64,000 nt of DNA from Pseudomonas sp. PDM05 (GTDB lineage: Bacteria > Pseudomonadota > Gammaproteobacteria > Pseudomonadales > Pseudomonadaceae). A program made the translations under genes and the position numbers. Under the pieces are notes generated by a model. That model worked only from the letters and a program-made list of their open reading frames with translations, was not told the origin of the DNA and did no database searches. Numbering within the stretch: the stretch's first letter is position 1; every line of letters starts with the position of its first letter. Positions 46,372-57,289 of this stretch are shown one piece after another. The stretch spans positions 248,001 to 312,000 of the forward strand of contig NZ_JACVAC010000002.1 of assembly GCF_014851685.1 (NCBI RefSeq), given 5' to 3'.

Positions 46372-49300
46372 CGTCGCGGGGCTCGGTTTCGGCCTGGTGC
46401 ATCGACCGCCCGGTCGCCACCCTGTTGCTGACCTTTGCCCTGGTGCTGCTTGGGCTGATTGCCTTCCCCAAATTACCCATCGCCCCACTGCCGGAAGCGG
46501 AGTTTCCGACGATCCAGGTCAGCGCCCAATTACCCGGCGCGAGCCCCGACACCATGGCCTCGTCGGTGGCCACGCCGCTGGAGGTGCAATTCAGCGCCAT
46601 CCCCGGCATGACCCAGATGACCTCCAGCAGCGCCTTGGGCTCAAGCCTGCTGACCCTGCAGTTCACCCTCGACAAAAGCATCGACACTGCGGCGCAGGAA
46701 GTGCAGGCGGCGATCAACACCGCCGCCGGCAAACTGCCCGGCGACATGCCGAGCCTGCCAACCTGGCGCAAGGTCAACCCGGCGGACAGCCCGGTGCTGA
46801 TCCTCAGTGTCAGTTCCCATGACATGCCCGGCACCGAACTGAGCGACTTGGTGGAGACCCTGCTTGCCCGGCAAATCAGCCAGATCGACGGTGTCGGCCA
46901 GATCAACATCACCGGCCAGCAACGCCCGGCGATCCGTGTGCAGGCCTCGCCCGACCGGCTCGCCGCCATCGGCCTGACCTTGGCCGACGTACGCCTGGCC
47001 ATCCAGCAATCGAGCCTGAACCTGGCCAAGGGAGCGCTGTACGGCAAGCACAGCGTGTCGACCCTGGCGACCAACGACCAGTTGTTTCACCCGGAGGAAT
47101 ACGGTGACCTGATCATTTCCTACAAGAACGGCGCACCCGTGCAACTGCGCGATGTCGCCAAAGTGGTCAACGGTTCGGAAAACGCCTACGTCCAGGCCTG
47201 GGCAGGGGACACCCCCGGCGTCAACCTGGTGATCACCCGCCAACCCGGCGCCAACATTGTCGAGACCGTCGAGCGTATCCAGGCCGAACTGCCGCGCCTG
47301 GAAGCGATGTTGCCTGCCGCGGTGCAGGTCAGCGTGCTGATGGACCGCACCACCACCATCCGTGCGTCGTTGCATGAAGTGGAAATGACCCTGCTGATCG
47401 CCGTGTTGCTGGTGGTCGGGGTGATGGCGATTTTCCTGCGCCAGTGGTCGGCCACCCTGATTGTGTCGAGCGTGCTGGGCGTGTCGTTGATCGCCAGTTT
47501 TGCCCTGATGTACGTGATGGGTTTCAGCCTGAACAACCTGACCCTGGTGGCGATCGTGGTGGCCGTGGGGTTTGTGGTGGACGATGCGATCGTGGTGGTG
47601 GAGAACATCCATCGCCACCTCGAAACCGGGCTGGACAAACGCGAGGCGGCGATCAAGGGCGCCAGTGAAATCGGCTTTACCGTGGTGTCCATCAGTGTGT
47701 CGCTGGTGGCGGCGTTTATTCCGCTGCTGTTCATGGGCGGCGTGGTCGGCCGGCTGTTCAAGGAGTTTGCCTTGACTGCTACGTCCACCATCCTGATCTC
47801 CGTGGTGGTATCGCTGACACTGGCCCCGACCCTCGCGGCGCTGTTCATGAAAGCGCCGAGCCACCGCGGCCATGACAACCCCGGCTTTGGCGAGCGGCTG
47901 CTGGCCGGATACGAAAAATACCTGCGTCGCGCCCTGGCCCATCAACGCACCATGGCCGGTATCTTCCTGCTGACCCTGGGCCTGGCCGTGGTCGGCTACG
48001 TATTTATCCCCAAGGGTTTCTTCCCGGTGCAAGACACCGGTTTCATCCTCGGCACAAGCGAGGCAGCGGCGGATGTGTCCTACCCGGACATGGTCGCCAA
48101 GCACAAGGCACTGGCCGAAATCATGCAGGCCGACCCGGCCGTGCGCGCGTTTTCCCACTCTGTCGGCGTGACCGGCAGCAACCAGACCATCGCCAACGGA
48201 CGCTTCTGGATTTCCCTGGTGGATCGCGGCGACCGCGACGTGTCCGCCAGCCAGTTTATCGACCGTATCCGGCCCAAGCTGGCCAAGGTGCCAGGGATCG
48301 TCCTGTACCTGCGCGCCGGGCAAGACATCAACCTCAGTTCCGGCCCCAGCCGCAGCCAGTATCAATACGTGCTCAAGAGCAACGACGGTGCGCTGCTGAA
48401 CACCTGGACCCAGCGGCTCACCGAAAAACTGCGCGCGATCCCACAATTTCGCGACATCTCCAATGACCTGCAACTGGGCGGCAGCATCACCCACATCACC
48501 ATCGATCGCCGCGCCGCCGCACGCTTCGGCCTCACGGCCACCGACGTCGACCAGGCGCTGTACGACGCGTTCGGCCAGCGCCAGGTCAATGAGTTCCAGA
48601 CCGAAATCAACCAGTACCAAGTGGTGCTGGAACTCGACACCCAACAGCGCGGCAAGGCCGAAAGCCTGAATTACTTCTACCTGCGCTCGCCGCTGACCAA
48701 TGAAATGGTGCCGCTGTCGGCGCTGGCCACGGTTGACGCGCCCACGGTCGGGCCGCTGTCCATCAGCCATGACGGCATGTTCCCGGCCGCCAACCTGTCG
48801 TTCAACCTGGCGCCCGGCGTGGCGCTGGGTGATGCGGTGATCCTGCTCGACCAGGCGAAAAACGAGATCGGCATGCCGGCCTCGATCATCGGCAACTTCC
48901 AGGGTGCGGCCCAGGCGTTCCAGAGTTCCCTGGCCAGCCAACCCTGGCTGATCCTCGCCGCACTGGTGGCGGTCTACATCATTCTCGGCGTGCTGTATGA
49001 GAGCTTTGTGCATCCGCTGACCATCATCTCGACCCTGCCCTCGGCGGGCCTCGGGGCACTGGTGATGCTGTGGCTGCTGGGGCAGGACTTTTCGATCATG
49101 GCGCTGATCGGCCTGGTGCTGTTGATCGGCATCGTCAAGAAGAATGGCATCCTGCTGATCGACTTCGCCCTGGAGGCGCAACGTACACGCGGCTTGTCAG
49201 CCCATGATGCGATCTTCGAAGCCTGTATCACCCGGTTCCGTCCGATCATCATGACCTCCCTGGCCGCCCTGCTCGGCGCCCTGCCGTTGATGCTCGGCTA

Positions 49301-49463
49301 CGGCGCCGGTGCCGAACTGCGCCAGCCGCTGGGCATCTCGGTGGTCGGCGGCCTGCTGGTCAGCCAGGCGCTGACGCTGTTCACCACGCCGGTCATATAC
49401 TTGTACCTCGAGAAGTTTTTCCACAGGCCCAAACCAGCGCTTGCGCCGGTGACCACACATTAA
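46368..49463 (+). CDS. RND multidrug efflux permease (MdtC/MuxC-like)
   Basis: 1031 residues, full length for the HAE-1 family. N-terminal FxxRPVATLLLT-type signature, 12 membrane segments in two halves, and proton-relay aspartates D405-D406 (VVDDAIVVVENI). The large periplasmic loops are intact. A proton-driven exporter of drugs or other compounds; substrate not predictable. The start overlaps the adaptor stop (ATGA). The regulator pair follows after 31 bp. Confidence 0.94.
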   Translation: MTSRGSVSAWCIDRPVATLLLTFALVLLGLIAFPKLPIAPLPEAEFPTIQVSAQLPGASPDTMASSVATPLEVQFSAIPGMTQMTSSSALGSSLLTLQFTLDKSIDTAAQEVQAAINTAAGKLPGDMPSLPTWRKVNPADSPVLILSVSSHDMPGTELSDLVETLLARQISQIDGVGQINITGQQRPAIRVQASPDRLAAIGLTLADVRLAIQQSSLNLAKGALYGKHSVSTLATNDQLFHPEEYGDLIISYKNGAPVQLRDVAKVVNGSENAYVQAWAGDTPGVNLVITRQPGANIVETVERIQAELPRLEAMLPAAVQVSVLMDRTTTIRASLHEVEMTLLIAVLLVVGVMAIFLRQWSATLIVSSVLGVSLIASFALMYVMGFSLNNLTLVAIVVAVGFVVDDAIVVVENIHRHLETGLDKREAAIKGASEIGFTVVSISVSLVAAFIPLLFMGGVVGRLFKEFALTATSTILISVVVSLTLAPTLAALFMKAPSHRGHDNPGFGERLLAGYEKYLRRALAHQRTMAGIFLLTLGLAVVGYVFIPKGFFPVQDTGFILGTSEAAADVSYPDMVAKHKALAEIMQADPAVRAFSHSVGVTGSNQTIANGRFWISLVDRGDRDVSASQFIDRIRPKLAKVPGIVLYLRAGQDINLSSGPSRSQYQYVLKSNDGALLNTWTQRLTEKLRAIPQFRDISNDLQLGGSITHITIDRRAAARFGLTATDVDQALYDAFGQRQVNEFQTEINQYQVVLELDTQQRGKAESLNYFYLRSPLTNEMVPLSALATVDAPTVGPLSISHDGMFPAANLSFNLAPGVALGDAVILLDQAKNEIGMPASIIGNFQGAAQAFQSSLASQPWLILAALVAVYIILGVLYESFVHPLTIISTLPSAGLGALVMLWLLGQDFSIMALIGLVLLIGIVKKNGILLIDFALEAQRTRGLSAHDAIFEACITRFRPIIMTSLAALLGALPLMLGYGAGAELRQPLGISVVGGLLVSQALTLFTTPVIYLYLEKFFHRPKPALAPVTTH

Positions 49464-49494
49464 GGCCTAGGCCCCGTCCTGGAACGAAAGGCTC

Positions 49495-50172
49495 ATGCGC
49501 GTCCTGATTATTGAAGATGAAGAAAAAACCGCGGACTACCTGCACCGCGGCCTGACGGAACAAGGCTACACCGTCGACGTGGCTCGCGAAGGCGTCGAGG
49601 GTTTGCACCTGGCGCTGGAGAACGACTACGCGATCATCGTGCTGGATGTGATGCTGCCAGGCCTGGACGGTTTCGGCGTGCTGCGGGCCTTGCGCGCACG
49701 CAAACAGACGCCGGTGATCATGCTCACTGCCCGCGAGCGCGTGGAAGACCGCATTCGCGGCCTGCGTGAAGGCGCGGATGATTACCTGGGCAAGCCGTTT
49801 TCGTTCCTTGAACTGGTGGCGCGCCTGCAAGCCCTGACCCGCCGCAGCGGCGGGCATGAGCCGGTGCAGGTGACCGTCGCCGACCTGTGGATCGACCTGA
49901 TCAGCCGCAAGGCCAGTCGCAACGGCCAGCGCCTGGACCTGACCGCCAAGGAGTTCTCGCTGCTCAGTGTGCTGGCGCGTCGCCAGGGCGAGATCCTGTC
50001 CAAGACCGCGATTGCAGAGATGGTCTGGGACATCAACTTCGACAGTGACGCCAACGTGGTGGAGGTCGCGATCAAACGCCTGCGCGCCAAGCTCGACGGA
50101 CCGTTTGAAGAAAAACTGCTGCACACCATTCGTGGCATGGGTTATGTGCTGGAGAGCCGCAGTGTCGGCTAA
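49495..50172 (+). CDS. OmpR-family response regulator (CopR/CzcR-like)
   Basis: 225 residues. Receiver domain with phosphoacceptor D51 (VLDVMLPGLDG) and K in LGKPFSF; winged-helix DNA-binding domain from about 125 (NGQRLDLTAKEFSLLS, ending IRGMGYVLE). Subgroup features match heavy-metal response regulators. AAAGG lies 3 bases before the ATG. It follows the RND gene on the same strand and probably controls the pump. Confidence 0.93.
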   Translation: MRVLIIEDEEKTADYLHRGLTEQGYTVDVAREGVEGLHLALENDYAIIVLDVMLPGLDGFGVLRALRARKQTPVIMLTARERVEDRIRGLREGADDYLGKPFSFLELVARLQALTRRSGGHEPVQVTVADLWIDLISRKASRNGQRLDLTAKEFSLLSVLARRQGEILSKTAIAEMVWDINFDSDANVVEVAIKRLRAKLDGPFEEKLLHTIRGMGYVLESRSVG

Positions 50173-51526
50173 TTCCATCGCCCTGCGCCTGAGCGGCATG
50201 TTCACCCTGGTGGCGCTGCTGATCTTCGTGTTGATCGGCGGCGCGCTGTACCAGCAGGTGGACCGCAGCCTGGGCTTGTTGCCCGAAGCCGAGTTGGACG
50301 CGCGCTACAGCGTGCTTGAATCGTCGGTGGGTCGCTTTGGCACGCCCGAACATTGGGCAAAAATCACCGCCAAGCTCAAGCTGCTCAGTGAAGAGGACAA
50401 ACGTATCCACTTCTGGGTAGTGAGCGGCGACCCATCCTACGAATACGGCAACCCCGACCCACAGATCCGTGCCTTTGCCAACGGGCACACCGGCAAGCGC
50501 GATTTGCATCTGCCGGGCCACCAGCATCCGTTCAAGGCCCTGGTGAGCCAGTTCCCGGCCAAGGATCAGCGCCCGCCGCTGCGCTTCATGATCGCCATCG
50601 ACACGCAGAATTTTCACGCGACCCAGCACCATTTGCTGGTGGCGCTGATCAGCCTGGCGTTTGCCGGCGTGGTCCTCGCCGCGTTGCTGGGCTTTTGGGT
50701 ATCGCGCATCGGGCTCAAGCCGCTGGGCAAGCTGTCGGATGAGGCGCAGAAACTTGCGCCACCGAAATTATCCGGGCGCCTGCGGTTGTCGCCGCTGCCG
50801 CCGGAGCTGAGCCAGTTCGTCAACTCGTTTAACTCCACCCTCGACCGCGTGGAACACGCCTACTCGCGCCTGGAATCGTTCAACGCCGACGTCGCCCACG
50901 AGTTGCGCTCACCGCTGACCAACCTGATCGGCCAGACCCAGGTCGCCCTGACGCGCGGGCGTTCGGCGGAACACTACTTCGAAGTGCTGCAATCGAACCT
51001 CGAAGAATTGGAACGCCTGCGTTCGATCATCAACGACATGCTCTTCCTCGCCAGCGCCGACCAGGGCAGCAAGGCCACCAAGCTGATCGAAAGCGCCCTG
51101 GCCGATGAAGTGGCAACCACTCTCGACTATCTGGATTTCATCCTCGAAGACGCCCAGGTCAGCGTGCGGGTCAGCGGCGATGCCACGGTCCACATCGAAA
51201 AAGCCCACCTGCGCCGCGCACTGATCAACCTGCTGAGCAACGCCGTGCAACACACCGCGCCAGGGCAGGTCATCGACGTGAAGATCGAGGTCCAGGCGGA
51301 TCAAGTGGCAATCGGCGTGACCAACCCCGGCGAGGTGATTGCCAGCGAGCACTTGCCACGCTTGTTCGAGCGCTTCTACCGGGTGGACGCCTCGCGCAGC
51401 AACAGTGGCGCCAATCATGGCCTGGGGCTGGCCATCGTCAAGGCGATTGCACTGATGCACGGCGGCGACGTCTTTGTACGAAGCGACGCCAACGGCAACA
51501 CCTTCGGCATCACCCTGCCCTTGTAG
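50162..51526 (+). CDS. sensor histidine kinase (heavy-metal sensor type)
   Basis: 454 residues from GTG, overlapping the regulator by 11 bp. Membrane segments about 9-30 and 157-180 flank a periplasmic domain; then HAMP, the H-box with phosphorylated H246 (FNADVAHELRSPLTN), the N-box (LINLLSNAVQH) and the G-box (GLGLAIVKAI). The periplasmic domain has His and Asp residues, but no specific metal site can be read. GGAGAG precedes the start. Confidence 0.92.
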   Translation: MSANSIALRLSGMFTLVALLIFVLIGGALYQQVDRSLGLLPEAELDARYSVLESSVGRFGTPEHWAKITAKLKLLSEEDKRIHFWVVSGDPSYEYGNPDPQIRAFANGHTGKRDLHLPGHQHPFKALVSQFPAKDQRPPLRFMIAIDTQNFHATQHHLLVALISLAFAGVVLAALLGFWVSRIGLKPLGKLSDEAQKLAPPKLSGRLRLSPLPPELSQFVNSFNSTLDRVEHAYSRLESFNADVAHELRSPLTNLIGQTQVALTRGRSAEHYFEVLQSNLEELERLRSIINDMLFLASADQGSKATKLIESALADEVATTLDYLDFILEDAQVSVRVSGDATVHIEKAHLRRALINLLSNAVQHTAPGQVIDVKIEVQADQVAIGVTNPGEVIASEHLPRLFERFYRVDASRSNSGANHGLGLAIVKAIALMHGGDVFVRSDANGNTFGITLPL

Positions 51527-51818
51527 TGAGCGGGCTTGTCCCGCGCCGGGGGACGAAGCCGCCCTCAATCCAAGCACCGCGGTCGCCCTGAAACACCGAG
51601 GCGTACCATTTGGGCCGGCTGCACCACCCGCGCTGAGGACGCAACCCCGCCCACCACACTGTTGCGATTTGGGCAACAGTCATTATCTTGTTACACTCTG
51701 TATCGTACCGCTCGCCTGCGTTAATTTGACGCATCGATGAGTGTGACGGCAAAAGCAGTTTGCGCTTACCCGAATTTCCCTCGACTTATTTCCAGGGCTC
51801 TAAACTGGGAATCTGTTT
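51527..51818 (+). other. intergenic region with possible promoter and short RNA
   Basis: 292 bp without a credible gene. A REP-like remnant lies at 51529-51545. TTGCGA (51662-51667), 16 bases, then TATCTT (51684-51689) form a possible sigma-70 promoter that would make an RNA of about 150 nt ending at the terminator at 51819-51848. See the findings. Confidence 0.35.
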
Positions 51819-51848
51819 AAAAGCCGCTGACTTCAGCGGCTTTTTTTT
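51819..51848 (+). terminator. rho-independent terminator upstream of the OprD-family gene
   Basis: The stem AAGCCGCTGA and its complement TCAGCGGCTT enclose a minimal loop and are followed by eight T. It lies 68 bp before the porin start, so it ends either an upstream transcript or a short RNA, or acts as an attenuator. Confidence 0.88.
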
Positions 51849-51915
51849 GCCGTAAAAAAGGCCAGAAACACCCCACGACATGGCCGTTCTCGATTGATCC
51901 AAAGGAGCTCCCCCG

Positions 51916-53238
51916 GTGAAGAACTCGCTGACGTTCACCCCGTTATTCCTCGCGATTACAGCAACGATCGCCCCGCCGACCCAAGCGGCAGGCAGCCCCC
52001 CCGCCGACGGCTTCGTCGAAGGCTCCCACCTCAGCGTCAACACCCGCAACTACTACATGAACCGCGACCGGCGCGACATTCACACCGATGACAGCAAGGA
52101 GTGGGGCCAGGGCTTTCTCGGCACTTTCGAATCCGGCTACACCCAGGGCACCGTTGGCTTCGGCCTGGACGCCCACGCCATGCTCGGCCTCAAACTCGAC
52201 GGTGGTGGCGGCACAGACGGTTCCAGCATCCTTCCGTACGGCAGCGGCAACGGCAAGGCGCCGGGGTCGTTCTCCACGGCGGGCGGCACCTTGAAAATGC
52301 GCGCGCTGGACACAGAATTGAAGGCCGGCGACCTGTTCCTCAACAACCCGGTGATCGCCGGCGGCATGACGCGCATGCTGCCGCAGACCTTCCGTGGCGT
52401 GACCCTGGCCAACCACAGCCTCGACGGTTGGCTGTTCGAAGGTGGCCAGGCCAGTTTCACCAAGCTCTATAACCAGAGCGGCCACCAGCGCATCGGCACC
52501 AGCTACGGCGCCCTGCCGAGCCACACCGATGCACAGCACATGAACTGGGCCGGTGTCTCGTTCAGCGGCATGCCCGGGCTGACCAGCAACCTCTACGCCT
52601 CCGAACTGAAGGATGTGTGGAACCAGTACTACTACGACCTGGACTACACCTACGCGCTGAACGACCTGGTCAGCCTCAATCCCGGCCTGCACTACTACCA
52701 CACTCAGGACACCGGGCAATCGCTGCTTGGCAACATCGACAACAACACCTACAGCCTGCATTTCAGCGTGGGCGTGGGCCATCACAGCGTCACTGCCGCG
52801 TACCAGCGGGTCAACGGCAACACGCCGTTCGACTACATCGCCCAGGGCGACAGCGTGTACCTGGACAACTCCCAGCAATACTCGGACTTCAATGGCCCGA
52901 ACGAACGCTCGTGGAAACTCAAGTACGCCTACGACTTCAGCGGCCTTGGCATGCCTGGCCTGACGTCGGCAGTGTCCTACATCAGCGGCAAGACCGACCT
53001 GACCAGCGTCGACCCGCAAAGCCGTGGCTACAGCCGCTGGTACAGCGCCGAGGGCAAGGACGCCAAGCACTGGGAACGGGACATCGACCTGAAATACGTG
53101 GTGCAGGGCGGCAAGGCCAAAGACTTGGCCGTGCGCCTGCAATGGGCGACCAACCGCGGCAGCAACGGCTACTCGGCGGTGGACAATGACGTGGATGAAT
53201 ACCGCGTGATCGTCGACTATCCGATCAACGTGTTCTGA
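51916..53238 (+). CDS. OprD-family outer-membrane porin
   Basis: 440 residues from GTG, with AAGGAG 7-8 bases upstream. Signal peptide about 1-24 (ending TQA). The [20 protein letters not shown] start and the VDYPINVF end are diagnostic of the OprD family of 18-stranded specific porins for amino acids or carboxylates. The barrel ends in Phe. Which substrate it admits cannot be told. Confidence 0.95.
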   Translation: MKNSLTFTPLFLAITATIAPPTQAAGSPPADGFVEGSHLSVNTRNYYMNRDRRDIHTDDSKEWGQGFLGTFESGYTQGTVGFGLDAHAMLGLKLDGGGGTDGSSILPYGSGNGKAPGSFSTAGGTLKMRALDTELKAGDLFLNNPVIAGGMTRMLPQTFRGVTLANHSLDGWLFEGGQASFTKLYNQSGHQRIGTSYGALPSHTDAQHMNWAGVSFSGMPGLTSNLYASELKDVWNQYYYDLDYTYALNDLVSLNPGLHYYHTQDTGQSLLGNIDNNTYSLHFSVGVGHHSVTAAYQRVNGNTPFDYIAQGDSVYLDNSQQYSDFNGPNERSWKLKYAYDFSGLGMPGLTSAVSYISGKTDLTSVDPQSRGYSRWYSAEGKDAKHWERDIDLKYVVQGGKAKDLAVRLQWATNRGSNGYSAVDNDVDEYRVIVDYPINVF

Positions 53239-53324
53239 TCCGGGGATCTTTCTTTTTTACCAGCCATTTAATTTTCTTCGCGTAGAACTAAACTGCCAGC
53301 ATTCCAACCGCTGAAGTCTGCACG

Positions 53325-54818
53325 ATGAGCCAAGACCGTGGCCGTACCCTGCCTGCACGCCCAGAGCTTTTTCTGATTCTGGGCAGTGGCCTGACTGTTG
53401 TCCTGATCATGGTGATTGTCGCGGCGCTGTTGATCCGTGAACACGCCAGCACCTTGCAGGCAGCCCAGCGCGCGACCACCAACATCACGCAACTGATCAA
53501 TGCCGATGTACTGCGTAATGTCGAGCTATACGACCTGACACTGCAGGGACTGATTGCCGCCACCACGCGCACGGACCTGGCGAAAGTGCCCCCGGACGTC
53601 AGACATATGGTGCAGTTTGATCAATCCATCGCGGCCCCCTTCAAAGGCGAAGTGCTGTTGCTGGACGCCAACGGAGATGTGACTGCCGACTCCTCGACAC
53701 TGTGGCCGACGCCGCGCAATTTTGCTGACCGGGACTATTTCCAGGCGCATAAAGACAATGCGCAGGCCGGACTGTTTATCAGCCGCCCCTTCAAAATCCA
53801 TTGCGCCTGCGATCAAGTATGGCGAATCGCATTCAGTCGCCGAGTCTCAGGCCCCAGCGGCGAGTTCGCCGGCGTCGCAGTGGCCACCATGCGCCTGGCG
53901 TATTTCGATCAGTTGTTCAATCGCCTGACCATCGGCAATGGCAGCACCGTCAACCTGCTGAACACCCAGGGCATCCTCCTGGCCCAGCAACCGTTGCTGG
54001 AACGCGACATGATCGACAAGGACCTGAGTGATCGCCCCAACTTCAAACGCATGCTGCGCGAAGGCGAAGGTAGCTTCCGGGCGATTTCCACCATCAGCGG
54101 CACCGAACGTTTGTATACCTTCACCACCGTCGGCGAGTTGCCGCTGATCGTGGTAGTGGCGCTGTCCAGCGAGGATGTGTTCGCCCCCTGGGAACGCGCC
54201 GCGCTGCTGACTTCCGGTGCCACCGGCGTGCTCTGCATCGGCTTGCTGTGGCTGACCTGGATGCTGCGCCGGGAATTGCGCCGCCGCTATCGCACCGAGC
54301 GGGTGCTGTCAGAACTGGCAGCCACCGACGCCCTGACCGGCCTGGCCAATCGCCGCATCCTCGACGAACGTCTGCGCCTGGAATGGGACCGCGCACAGCG
54401 CTCCACCGAGCCGTTGACCTTGCTGATGATCGACGTCGACCACTTCAAGGCCTTCAACGATCGCCACGGCCACCACGGCGGCGATGAGGCGTTGCGTAAC
54501 GTCGCCCAAGTGATCGGCACCAATATCCGCCGCCCTGCCGACCTGGCGGCACGCTATGGTGGCGAAGAGTTTGCGGTGGTATTGCCACATACCGATGCCA
54601 ACGGCGCCCAGGTCATCGCCGAGCATATCCGCAGCAGCGTCGAGAACTTGCCACGGGTGGCAGGGGACGAGCGGCCAATCACGGTGAGTATTGGCTTGAG
54701 CACGTGGGACAAGCGCAGTCGGCTGTCGCTGGAGGCGCTGTTGTTGAGTGCGGATCAGGCGTTGTATGAGGCCAAGCACACGGGGCGCAACCGCACAGTG
54801 GTCGCCGCGACCCTCTGA
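53325..54818 (+). CDS. diguanylate cyclase with periplasmic sensor domain
   Basis: 497 residues. Membrane segments about 14-38 and 287-310 enclose a dCACHE-like periplasmic sensor. The GGDEF domain (about 330-490) has GGEEF at 412-416 and an intact inhibitory site R403-x-x-D406 five residues upstream, so it should be active and feedback-controlled. It makes c-di-GMP, which Alg44 in this window would bind, but no direct link is shown. Confidence 0.93.
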   Translation: MSQDRGRTLPARPELFLILGSGLTVVLIMVIVAALLIREHASTLQAAQRATTNITQLINADVLRNVELYDLTLQGLIAATTRTDLAKVPPDVRHMVQFDQSIAAPFKGEVLLLDANGDVTADSSTLWPTPRNFADRDYFQAHKDNAQAGLFISRPFKIHCACDQVWRIAFSRRVSGPSGEFAGVAVATMRLAYFDQLFNRLTIGNGSTVNLLNTQGILLAQQPLLERDMIDKDLSDRPNFKRMLREGEGSFRAISTISGTERLYTFTTVGELPLIVVVALSSEDVFAPWERAALLTSGATGVLCIGLLWLTWMLRRELRRRYRTERVLSELAATDALTGLANRRILDERLRLEWDRAQRSTEPLTLLMIDVDHFKAFNDRHGHHGGDEALRNVAQVIGTNIRRPADLAARYGGEEFAVVLPHTDANGAQVIAEHIRSSVENLPRVAGDERPITVSIGLSTWDKRSRLSLEALLLSADQALYEAKHTGRNRTVVAATL

Positions 54819-54826
54819 CATGTCAA

Positions 54827-54915
54827 TGTAGGAGCTGGCTTGCCTGGCAAAGCGCAGTGTCAGGCAGCGGATGTGTAGCTGACATATCGCGTTCGCGGGT
54901 AAGCCCGCTCCTACA
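54827..54915. repeat. REPIN, divergent variant (TGTAGGAGC type)
   Basis: Inverted pair with TGTAGGAGCTGGCTTGCC on the left and GTAAGCCCGCTCCTACA on the right. A different subfamily from the others. It lies between the cyclase gene and convergent lpxC. Confidence 0.88.
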
Positions 54916-54947
54916 TTTTTGATCTTCATAAGCCTGAACGGCAGGCA

Positions 54948-54980
54948 TAAAAAAAAGGCCACCCGAAGGTAGCCTTTCAA
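54948..54980 (-). terminator. rho-independent terminator of lpxC
   Basis: Read on the minus strand: AAAGGCTACC, loop TTCG, GGTGGCCTTT followed by a run of T. It lies 24 bp after the lpxC stop and ends the division/envelope operon. Confidence 0.88.
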
Positions 54981-55003
54981 AACTAAAGAAAGAGAGTTGT
55001 TAC

Positions 55004-55951
<948 letters not shown>

Positions 55952-55967
55952 TCAACAAAGGCTGGCG

Positions 55968-55996
55968 ATAATAGCAGACCAGACCTTTGCTGAACA
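55968..55996 (-). promoter_or_regulatory. possible lpxC promoter
   Basis: On the minus strand TATTAT (55968-55973) lies 17 bases after TGTTCA (55991-55996), in the ftsZ-lpxC gap. The -10 is good, the -35 matches at only three positions. lpxC may also be read from upstream. Confidence 0.35.
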
Positions 55997-56027
55997 CCAA
56001 TCACCTTCATAGCCCTGATACATTCCA

Positions 56028-57224
56028 TTAATCGGCCTGACGACGCAGGAATGCCGGGATGTCCAGGTAGTCCAGATCATCTTGCGGATTCGGGCTACGG
56101 GACGCCGCAGCACCGGCCTGAGCCTGGTTGCGCATCACGGTCGGACGGTCCAGGTCGCGGTAGTTCACCGACGGCAGTTCCTGGCGCGAAGGCGCTGGAG
56201 CGGCAGCCGCCTGGCTTACCTGGCTGGTGTGCAGGGTGTTGTCGATGACCTTTACAGGCTTCTCGATCTTGGCACCCAGGCCGGTAGCAACCACGGTCAC
56301 GTGCAGTTCGTCGCGCATGTCCGGATCGATAACGGTACCGACCTTGACCATGGCGTGCTCGGAAGCGAAGGCTTCAATGATGCTACCCACGTCGGAGTAC
56401 TCACCCAGGGACAGGTCAGGACCGGCAGTGATGTTCACCAGGATGCCGCGTGCGCCCTGCAGGTTCACGTCTTCCAGCAACGGGTTGCGGATGGCCGCTT
56501 CGGTGGCTTCACGTGCACGGTTCGGACCGCTGGCGCAGCCAGTGCCCATCATCGCCATGCCCATTTCGCTCATCACGGTGCGTACGTCGGCAAAGTCGAC
56601 GTTGATCATGCCTGGGCGCTTGATGATGTCGGAGATACCGCGAACGGCACCGGCCAGTACATCGTCAGCCTTGGCGAAAGCGGACAGCAGGCTCGCGTCC
56701 TTGCCCAGGATGGTCAGCAGTTTCTCGTTGGGGATGGTGATCAACGAGTCAACGCTTTCAGACAGCAGACGGATGCCTTCGTCGGCGATCTGCATGCGCT
56801 TGCGACCTTCGAACGGGAACGGACGGGTCACGACTGCAACCGTCAGAATCCCCATTTCCTTGGCCACTTCGGCAATGATCGGTGCAGCACCGGTACCGGT
56901 ACCGCCGCCCATGCCGGTGGTGATGAACACCATGTTGGTGCCTTGCAGCACTTCGGCAATACGCTCGCGGTCTTCCAGGGCGGCTTGACGGCCGACTTCC
57001 GGATTGGCGCCAGCGCCGAGGCCCTTGGTCACAGCAGTGCCCAATTGCAGGATGGTCCGCGCGCCGATGCTTTTCAGCGCCTGGGCATCAGTGTTGGCGC
57101 AGATGAATTCAACGCCTTCAATGTTGCTCTTGACCATGTGGTTGACAGCGTTGCCGCCGCCACCGCCGACACCGATCACTTTGATGACCGGGCTTGCGGG
57201 GATGTTGTCTACGAGTTCGAACAT
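56028..57224 (-). CDS. ftsZ: cell division protein FtsZ
   Basis: 398 residues. The tubulin-like GTPase that builds the division ring. GTP signature [10 protein letters not shown] near residue 104; the T7 loop lies in the conserved [11 protein letters not shown] segment. The C-terminal peptide [12 protein letters not shown] binds FtsA and ZipA. A linker of about 60 residues is rich in Ala, Pro and Gln. GGAGAGG precedes the ATG. It follows ftsA after 65 bp. Confidence 0.98.
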   Translation of the reverse strand: MFELVDNIPASPVIKVIGVGGGGGNAVNHMVKSNIEGVEFICANTDAQALKSIGARTILQLGTAVTKGLGAGANPEVGRQAALEDRERIAEVLQGTNMVFITTGMGGGTGTGAAPIIAEVAKEMGILTVAVVTRPFPFEGRKRMQIADEGIRLLSESVDSLITIPNEKLLTILGKDASLLSAFAKADDVLAGAVRGISDIIKRPGMINVDFADVRTVMSEMGMAMMGTGCASGPNRAREATEAAIRNPLLEDVNLQGARGILVNITAGPDLSLGEYSDVGSIIEAFASEHAMVKVGTVIDPDMRDELHVTVVATGLGAKIEKPVKVIDNTLHTSQVSQAAAAPAPSRQELPSVNYRDLDRPTVMRNQAQAGAAASRSPNPQDDLDYLDIPAFLRRQAD

Positions 57225-57289
57225 GTTCCCTCTCCTTTCAGTTCTCTAGTTTTTTCGCCTACTGCTTACTGCGGTGTTGCGGTAAATCT

